This document shows positions 57,441 to 64,000 of a stretch of DNA of 64,000 nucleotides, one piece after another. This DNA is from Acanthopleura granulata (lineage: Eukaryota > Mollusca > Polyplacophora > Chitonida > Chitonidae). The stretch spans positions 36,768,672 through 36,832,671 of the forward strand of contig JABBOT010000003.1 in NCBI GenBank assembly GCA_016165875.1, written 5' to 3'. The position numbers were made by a program, and so were the translations under genes. Every line of letters starts with the position of its first letter. Position 1 is the first letter of the stretch. The notes under the pieces are model-generated. The model made no database searches, was not told the DNA's origin, and was given only the letters and a program-made list of their open reading frames with translations.

Positions 57441-60400
57441 TCTTTTCAGGTACCTGGTGAATTTCAATGTTTCACATAGGACAGTTCGGTTGCATATATG
57501 AAAATGTTGAGAGCAAAGTTAAAAAGCCCATGCAAGCAAAGAGAGGGCGCATTCTTCTACATGAAAGAGAGTAGTTAGAGGCGTTAGTATATTAATATGA
57601 TTTGTGTTCAACGTCAGTCTGTTAATATATTAACATGTATGGTATATCTATCTAACATTTATGTTTTACCCTTTCAAGACATCCCAAGAGCTTCGAAAAA
57701 TACACAGTGCAAAATTTAAAGGTAATCTTTGAAGATATTGCCGGTAAACGCGTTCCCAAACTTTCTCTGAACACAATGCAATGCAGATGCATCATATGTG
57801 TGGGCTAAGTGTAAATTTTAAGAAGGTAGGGAGGGCAAGCATAAGGTTCAGGAAAAAGGGGTCTCGTCTGCGTGACCTACTGACGGTAAGGACAACTGAA
57901 TAGTAAATACTTCTGGTCTCGCGGGATTGTGGCTTGATTTGGGAATTAGGAACACGCGACCCTTATTGGATGATGCCTTCAGGGAACAGAACTTTTTAAC
58001 GGAGAGAAAAGACATGGTGTGAATAATGCAGTTCGAGTTCCAAAAATTGACAGATTCCGATTGTCCCTTGTAAGATGCTTTCATAGGTATATTTTAGACT
58101 GTACGGTGTCTTTCGATCGGCTTGCCCATGTTTACCTAGCACCAGACCATCACACAATCAGTCGATCACCTTCCAACCAATCCTTCAATCAATCAAACTA
58201 ACAAACATAGAACCAGCGCTAACAGTGTATATGATTCCTGTGAAACATAGATTTGACCCACTCTGATGTAAAAAAACTTTAAATAGCTCTATATTCAGAC
58301 AATGGTAACTTGTGCCATAAATTTGTCCATAACATTTCCTGTAGCTGAAATGGCAAAGGTATGTTATCGAGTAAATTACTGGCGTAGCTCTTTATTGGCG
58401 TCAAGGACTTGTTTGATTTATTTGAGGATAAAATATATGAAATATTGACTGAGGTTGGTGCAGTATAGAGTAGGAGAAGAGTTAGGCAGTTATGATTAAC
58501 ATGATAATTCCCCAGACTAGCGTCAAAGGCACAATAGTTTTTATGTATGGTACAGACGACAAGAATCGAACACTTATTTCAATACATTGTTAACTTAGCA
58601 CTTGACATGAAATGCGAGCATATTGCATAATATACTCGTAAATATGCTTTTGATAATACGGCACATTGCATGTATAGAAGAGATTAATTGGCTGGTGGAA
58701 AATTTTGGCGGTAGGTTTTAACAAGAATCGTAGAAGGAAATGAATTAAGGGGCTCTTTTAATCACCCCTTACTTGTAGAAGACTATTTTACGATATACTA
58801 TTCATCTTGTTCCGATTTTCCTCCAATCATATGAATCCTTCAGCACCATAATTATACTCCATGTATGCTGGGTGTTTGGATCCTGTTGTCAATATGAGTT
58901 CCCTCTGTTGTTTTGACGTTCTGAACTCCATTCGAAGGCCAAAAAGAAACAGAAGATTTAACGCAGAACTTATACCTGACTGCAATCGCACAAATGATTT
59001 TTTTAAAGGTCGAATGAGTTATTCACCGCTTTTTCCTTCACCAGATAAATTTCCTTACTTAAGGCAGAAACGAAATCTGTGTTCGAGTCTGCGACCTCAT
59101 CAGTCAAAAGACCGAACCCTGAGGAGGAGGCAAAGCGAAGCAGATGATTTCTTGGGATATAGAAATGATTCCCATCTGATTGGTTAATACTGATAACATG
59201 GCGTCCGTTTTGAATTATTCTGGTGAACCTTACTGATGGCTTTGAACTGTAATATCACGGTTATACAATACCACAAAAATGAATAGGCACGCTTTTGAAA
59301 CTGTCTAGCGATGTATGGGTACATTTAATCTAGTAATGTGTTTTGCCTTACATATCATAATTGTCTTGTCACCCATTTGAATGAGTAGCGTTTGCAAATT
59401 TTATTGTATTGTCGTAATATATTAATGCATTATTCACACAGACATCCGTGGCTATTCAGGTTTATTACCGAATGGGAAAAAACTTACTACCGATGTGAAG
59501 GACTATAGCAATGTACGACGTACGAGCCAACCAACTATTGATTTAAAAATTGCTTTATATAATGCTCTATACGGAACGACCAGGAATCCTGATTTTTATC
59601 ACCATTATGCATGTATGTGTATACGCGTGATTTTATCTTTCTTGTGAGTGCACATTGGCAAACAATATGTATGTAATTCATCACAAACGTTGTGTTACCT
59701 CAATCAAAAATTGGCAGTAGCCCTTGGCAAACTCTTGCGGTGGTAAAGAAACCATATACGGAATAGTACACATCCGGACAAAGATGGACAAGGCACCGCA
59801 GGACTTCCTTTCATATGGAGGTGGATGTTTATTGTTGCTTACTCATGTTCTCTGTTTGAATCATGGCCTTTCGCTGGGTGTCAATAACTATTTTATCTGC
59901 GACCAATATCTAGGAGTGTAAAACTGATGCCTTCAATGGCTTCTATTTGAATAGTAGCTTGTGGCGATATTGTGAACGGCCCAAGAAGATATGCATTAGC
60001 ACTTTTTACCTGTAATATTGGTTATTTATTTTCCCGTCACTTGGCTCACCTTTTACTGACTTCATAGGAAATTTATTTGATTATCCCAAAAGTAAATACA
60101 AAAATTCTAGACACAGGATGTATTTTCTAAATTTACTGTCTCGTATATGACCAATCAGCCCTGGTCATCCACAGACACCTACAACTTTCTAGACCAGGAT
60201 TGTGTTGCAAACATGAGTGAGTGAGTTTCCATATAAAGGCATGTGCTCTTGAAACGCCAGTTTGACCTGAAAAACATCATTACAAAAGCAGGAATGAACA
60301 ATTGCGGGAATATGACCAGCATTTAGACCGGGAATGTTTTGCGCGGAAAGAATTCCCATGCAGACAGTACTACAAAAATCCCGGATTAGGCATCGGCCTC

Positions 60401-61580
60401 TGATGATGAGAAAACTCGTAGTGTTATATGGACAAATGACTGCAGAAAGCCCCGTGAAACCTAAGAAAGCCACCCATCTAACAAATAAGCTGGCCATCAA
60501 GGCCTATGTCATCATGTCTCAGTCAGAGTTGAGTTTCTACATAAATAGAAACTTTGGCCAGTTTTTACTACCCGGCAAGCTCTAACAAGCTCCCCTTACT
60601 TCGCTTGACCCTACGTTAATCTTCCTCATTCTGAGAGATAAAATAACGTGATAAAATAACATGATGATATCAAACTACAAGTTTCCATTACTAAATCACA
60701 CCCACCAATATAAAACATAGACGAAACTTTTCTTGGTCTTTGAAGAGAAGAAACTATTACCTTCTAGTTGTGTATAATGTCTTAAATAAATACGATCCAT
60801 TTACTCAGAACGCTCGCAGCTTTGCTCAAGGACAACAGGATACAACAGTTCGGTTTGGCACTAACATTACACGAGATGTGTTAATTGTATCTGATTGGTC
60901 TCTTTCCATTGTTTTCATGTCATTTTTTATCAAATGTAATGACAACACAGCATTTTGAGTAGGCTAATTCTTTACCAGTGATGTATTATGTATAACAGTT
61001 GCCTTCAGTGTATTGTTTTTAGCTAATTCTGCTTAAGCCATGGTGCTAGGGGTGTGCAAGTTGCTACTCTTTACACATTTACATGACCAGTTAGAGTAAA
61101 AATCAGTCACCCTAAAGGTTGGACAGGTTACCGTAATTCGCCAGTTGCTTCTTTGCCAGCTATCACACTGTTGTCGCTGCCCTGGTTTTACTCTCAGTGC
61201 TGTAGTCTTTCATGTGCATTGTGCAGATGCATATGGAATCAAAGATGCATTCTACCTCCATGAAAGAATTAACCGTTACGGGAGTCAGAGGTCGAGCCGA
61301 GATCATTTATAATGCCTGCATGCGCTGAACCGACTCTGCGGGGACACAAGGTCAGTTCTCGGTCAGTCAAGTGCCTTCAAAGGAAATATTACCTGCCTGC
61401 TCTCTTTGTTCTCACCTACAGTGCCATACGTGTCAGCCTCATAACAGATCTAGGTTCAGTCCATTAATAATATATAAGACTGGAGTTCTCTGAATGTAAG
61501 GCCATTCAACGTGCTTTATTGTTATTAGGTGACATTGCAGTTCCATGCAATAGGTTCGTATACCCACAGTGGCTTCTGTG

Positions 61581-61619
<39 letters not shown>

Positions 61620-61820
61620 ATACACACAACCTATCAGCATTAAAGATACTCCACTAAGATGAACTTTGTATGATTTTAATAGAGATTGTTATGAAGGCTT
61701 TCTTTAATTTAGCAGTTAAAAAAACCATTCTTCCTCGCGGTCAATTTGAACCAAGTCATTTTGTGGTGAGGAAAAATGTTTGCGCAATTAGAATAATACC
61801 TGGAATATTATAAGCGTGTT
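57440..61820. other. Mostly non-coding stretch
   Basis: Several reading frames of 60-110 codons occur (for example 58861-59187 and 60189-60500), but none shows a domain, flanking splice signals or biased composition. The only clear structure is the (AAAT)n tract at 61581-61621. Confidence 0.4.
61581..61621. repeat. (AAAT)n microsatellite
   Basis: About ten AAAT units. It may be the orphan tail of a SINE whose body has decayed. Confidence 0.9.
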
Positions 61821-61823
61821 GCA

Positions 61824-61928
61824 TGGGTACACTGCCTGATATTTCGTGGAGAAGATTAATATTTTCATGAGCCTGAAGGGCGAGAGGAAATATTGATCGG
61901 TGAGATGAAATATCAGGCCATATACCCA
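61824..61928. repeat. MITE-like foldback
   Basis: 'cctgatatttc...gattaatattt...gcc' (61835-61873) is complementary to 'ggc...aaatattgatc...gaaatatcagg' (61879-61917). Outer 'tgggta' and 'taccca' extend the symmetry. Confidence 0.65.
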
Positions 61929-62886
61929 CTCAGCAAGGTGGTATAACGAATTTATCACATATGAAGAGCTTTTCGGGCGACTTTTTTTTGAAGTAATACC
62001 GGTGCTTCGGCCACAAGACGTCGCGTTTTGATAAACACTTTATCACTGACCGAGCGGCTGAGACCATCATCACGGCTTACACGATGGGAAGAGCACAGCT
62101 CAGATCGGGGCACTGACCTCACAGACAAAAGAAATACTTGCCTTAAGTCTACTGCTTGGTTGTCATTTTCGATTCATTTCGCGAGGGTTTGCAATTTAAT
62201 TGTCTCAAAAAGATGCTACGAAAAACTTTTCTACACGCTGCTGTTGTTAACTGCTGGATCATTAGAACTCTTTCGAAAATAAACGCAAGAAAAGTTACTG
62301 GCTGGTGCCTTGCTGAGAAACGTTGCTATCGACCAGCGCGAGAATCCTCGACTCCGTACGGATACAGAAAAAATATCAAAGGCGCAAGACTGTATCGTTT
62401 GCCTGTTTTGCGAATACAGTAGCCTAATAAAGGCAGACAGACCAATCAGAGGCCTAGAATTTTCTCTAAATTGTGATAAATTACTATATCCCAGAATATA
62501 CGATACAGTCTAACAACTTTCAACTTCCATGAAATATAATACCTTCAAATTTATGAACAACTACGTCGTTCTGCCTTCAAGATGTTTCTTTAGCTATATA
62601 TCGATCTCAAAAGATGAAAGTCTGGTAAAGTGGTCGCATATCTGATGTAGACACAAAGCTGTATGTGACAAATGAACTAGAGAATCCAGAAAGCGGCTCT
62701 GTGACATGTGTCATGCACCGGACACATACGCAGTAGGCTGTATATCTGGACTTGGCAGGAGTGTATCCGATTCTTCATGTCTTTAATGATTTATGAGATT
62801 TTTTTCAGTCATGTTAGAAAGAGGACGCGTCAAATATCGTCATATCATCGTATACCTGAATATCGTGATACGTATTTAGAATCAGT

Positions 62887-63159
62887 GTTATGGAGCTGGG
62901 AGATGGTTAGCGCGCTAGCACACCGCAATGACCTGGTGCCTCTCACCAAAGCGGTCGCTCTGAGTTCAAATCTAGCTCATGCTGGCTTCCTTTCCCGCCG
63001 TACGTGGGAAGGTCTGCCAGCAACCTACGGATGGCCACGGGTTTTCCCCGGGCTCTGCCCGATTTCCTCCCACCATAATGCAGGCCATCGTCGTATAAAT
63101 GAAATATTCTTGAGTAGGGCGTAAAACACCAATCAAATTAAAAAATAAATAAATAAATA
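62887..63159 (+). mobile_element. SINE-1, essentially full length, sense
   Basis: The head 'gagatggttagcgcgctagc' (A-box) and 'tgagttcaaatctagctcat' (B-box) is followed by 'tgctggcttcctttcccgcc', 'gtctgccagcaacctacgg', 'tcctcccaccataatgcagg', 'gagtagggcgtaaaacacca' and (AAAT)n. This is the best reference copy in the window: tRNA-derived 5' end, body and A-rich tail in order. Confidence 0.9.
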
Positions 63160-63625
63160 CGGCTCTTTGGGGTACTTTCCCTTCAAGAGCTACCTACATG
63201 AAACAGATTACGACTGCGTTTTTAGTTTGAAATTGGAGGACAAATTGAATACCGTTACTTCGGAGGTTATTTTATGTTTTCAAGGTGGCTATACAGCTCG
63301 TGACGTCACAAGTTGTATAGGCCTTAGCCTAAAACCAATGCCCCCGTTTGCTCTTGAAGTGACTAAAGTGTTATTTCGTAACCCAAATAAACCCATTTCA
63401 AAAAGTCTATTTAAAGAAAGAGCATTATATATGCATTTTGTTATTTTTAATTTCCATCGTTCTTCTGATATTTTAACTCGGTTTGTTGCTTTACCCCTTC
63501 CTTACGCAGGACTGCAGGCCCCCATGGCAAAAACAGCCTACATAAGTGATGACTGTATATCGTATCAAACTACTCAATGTATAAATTTTATACAAAGATC
63601 AGTCGTTGTTTTGTGAATCTTGACG

Positions 63626-64000
63626 TCACCTCGCGGAATATACGAGTGAGTCTTGTAGGGAGACTGATACATTGTTTACTGGTGACACAAGCTGACTGAT
63701 AGTGGGGAAGTTCGACGAGGACAGATCGTCTATTTGGCGCACCGCCAACAAGCGGACGTTGTTCGTCGAGGACGACGGGTTGGGTGAAATTTTCGCGTTT
63801 CTCACCTGCGGACGAGAACGCCATTTGTCTCTCAGAGCTTCGCGGAAGTTTTCCCTCAAGAAAGCGTACAAAAGCGGATGTAGAACGGTGGTGAGATATG
63901 CTAAGCACAAGAGACCAGTTTGAATCATTTCGAAGTATAAACTAGATTCCAAGAACAGACCGCTCACTGTTATGGTCATATTTGGACCCCAGCAGATAAT
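63626..64000 (-). CDS. Rhodopsin-class (class A) GPCR, C-terminal part (cut by right edge)
   Basis: The frame is open from the window edge to TGA at 63628-63626, 124 residues. It begins IICWGPN, the end of transmembrane helix 6 with the CWxP motif, followed by extracellular loop 3 and helix 7 (LLCLAYLTTVLHPLLYAFL). Helix 8 (RENFREALRDKW) and a Ser/Asn-rich cytoplasmic tail of about 60 residues come next. The helix-7 motif is HPLLY instead of the usual NPxxY. The layout is that of peptide-type receptors, but the ligand cannot be inferred from this fragment. The start and helices 1-5 lie beyond the window. Confidence 0.85.
   Translation of the reverse strand: MICWGPNMTITVSGLFLESSLYFEMIQTGLLCLAYLTTVLHPLLYAFLRENFREALRDKWRSRPQVRNAKISPNPSSSTNNVRLLAVRQIDDLSSSNFPTISQLVSPVNNVSVSLQDSLVYSAR

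Noticed and set aside
63167..63616. 149-codon plus-strand frame downstream of the full-length SINE-1
   Set aside because: No domain is recognised, it starts right after the SINE tail and overlaps the 3' region of the GPCR gene. Chance is the better explanation without transcript data.
1..64000. CRISPR arrays, bacterial operons or phage modules
   Set aside because: The split genes, poly(A) signals and SINEs are eukaryotic. The only regular array is the 43-bp minisatellite, which has no spacer structure.

Overview
This window is animal nuclear DNA: split genes with GT-AG introns, poly(A) signals, low coding density and many short interspersed repeats. The genes are metazoan. The repeats (tRNA-derived SINEs with (AAAT)n tails and a 'gacggcggccag / gtgggaggaaaccggg' body) look like those of lophotrochozoans. 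My best guess is a mollusc or a related spiralian such as a brachiopod. That is recognition from memory, not a database result.

Layout. (1) 0-10.07 kb, minus strand: the 5' part of a ZMYM2/3/4-type MYM zinc-finger gene. I resolved six phase-consistent coding exons. They encode an acidic N-terminus with a tandem DETSQN-type repeat (an SQ cluster) and then eight MYM zinc fingers; the gene runs off the left edge. One intron is largely filled by a 43-bp minisatellite and another holds a MITE-like element. (2) 10.07-10.53 kb: a short divergent promoter. (3) 10.53-17.78 kb, plus strand: a complete DBHS-family gene (SFPQ/NONO/PSPC1/NonA), ten coding exons, about 791 codons, with RGG/Q-rich N-terminus, two RRMs, NOPS, coiled coil and a Gly/Met-rich tail. 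A poly(A) signal lies at 18.23 kb. (4) 18.2-32.1 kb: AT-rich DNA with no convincing protein gene. It holds a CRE-like site cluster near 22.9 kb and a chain of exon-like segments at 30.9-32.07 kb that could be alternative 3' exons of the DBHS gene or a separate non-coding transcript. (5) 32-48.3 kb: repeat-dense accessory DNA with three SINE-like families, a roughly 2.7-kb direct duplication (36.7-39.4 and 45.6-48.3 kb) and several foldbacks. (6) 48.3-54 kb: a HARBI1-like transposase fragment (plus) and, on the other strand, a Myb/SANT-like (NAIF1-type) gene whose first two exons are clear, plus an unassigned terminal exon encoding membrane segments. (7) 54-63.2 kb: mostly non-genic with SINEs and foldbacks. 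(8) 63.63-64.0 kb, minus: the 3' end of a rhodopsin-class GPCR gene, cut by the right edge.

The most notable biology is the head-to-head pairing of a MYM-finger gene with a DBHS gene. All three human DBHS genes sit beside ZMYM genes (SFPQ with ZMYM4/1/6, NONO with ZMYM3, PSPC1 with ZMYM2/5). This window therefore looks like the single-copy, pre-duplication version of that linkage, with the two genes sharing one short promoter region. The second notable point is the nearness of a degenerate Harbinger transposase to a Myb/SANT gene, the two proteins that Harbinger elements (and the domesticated HARBI1/NAIF1 pair) use together.
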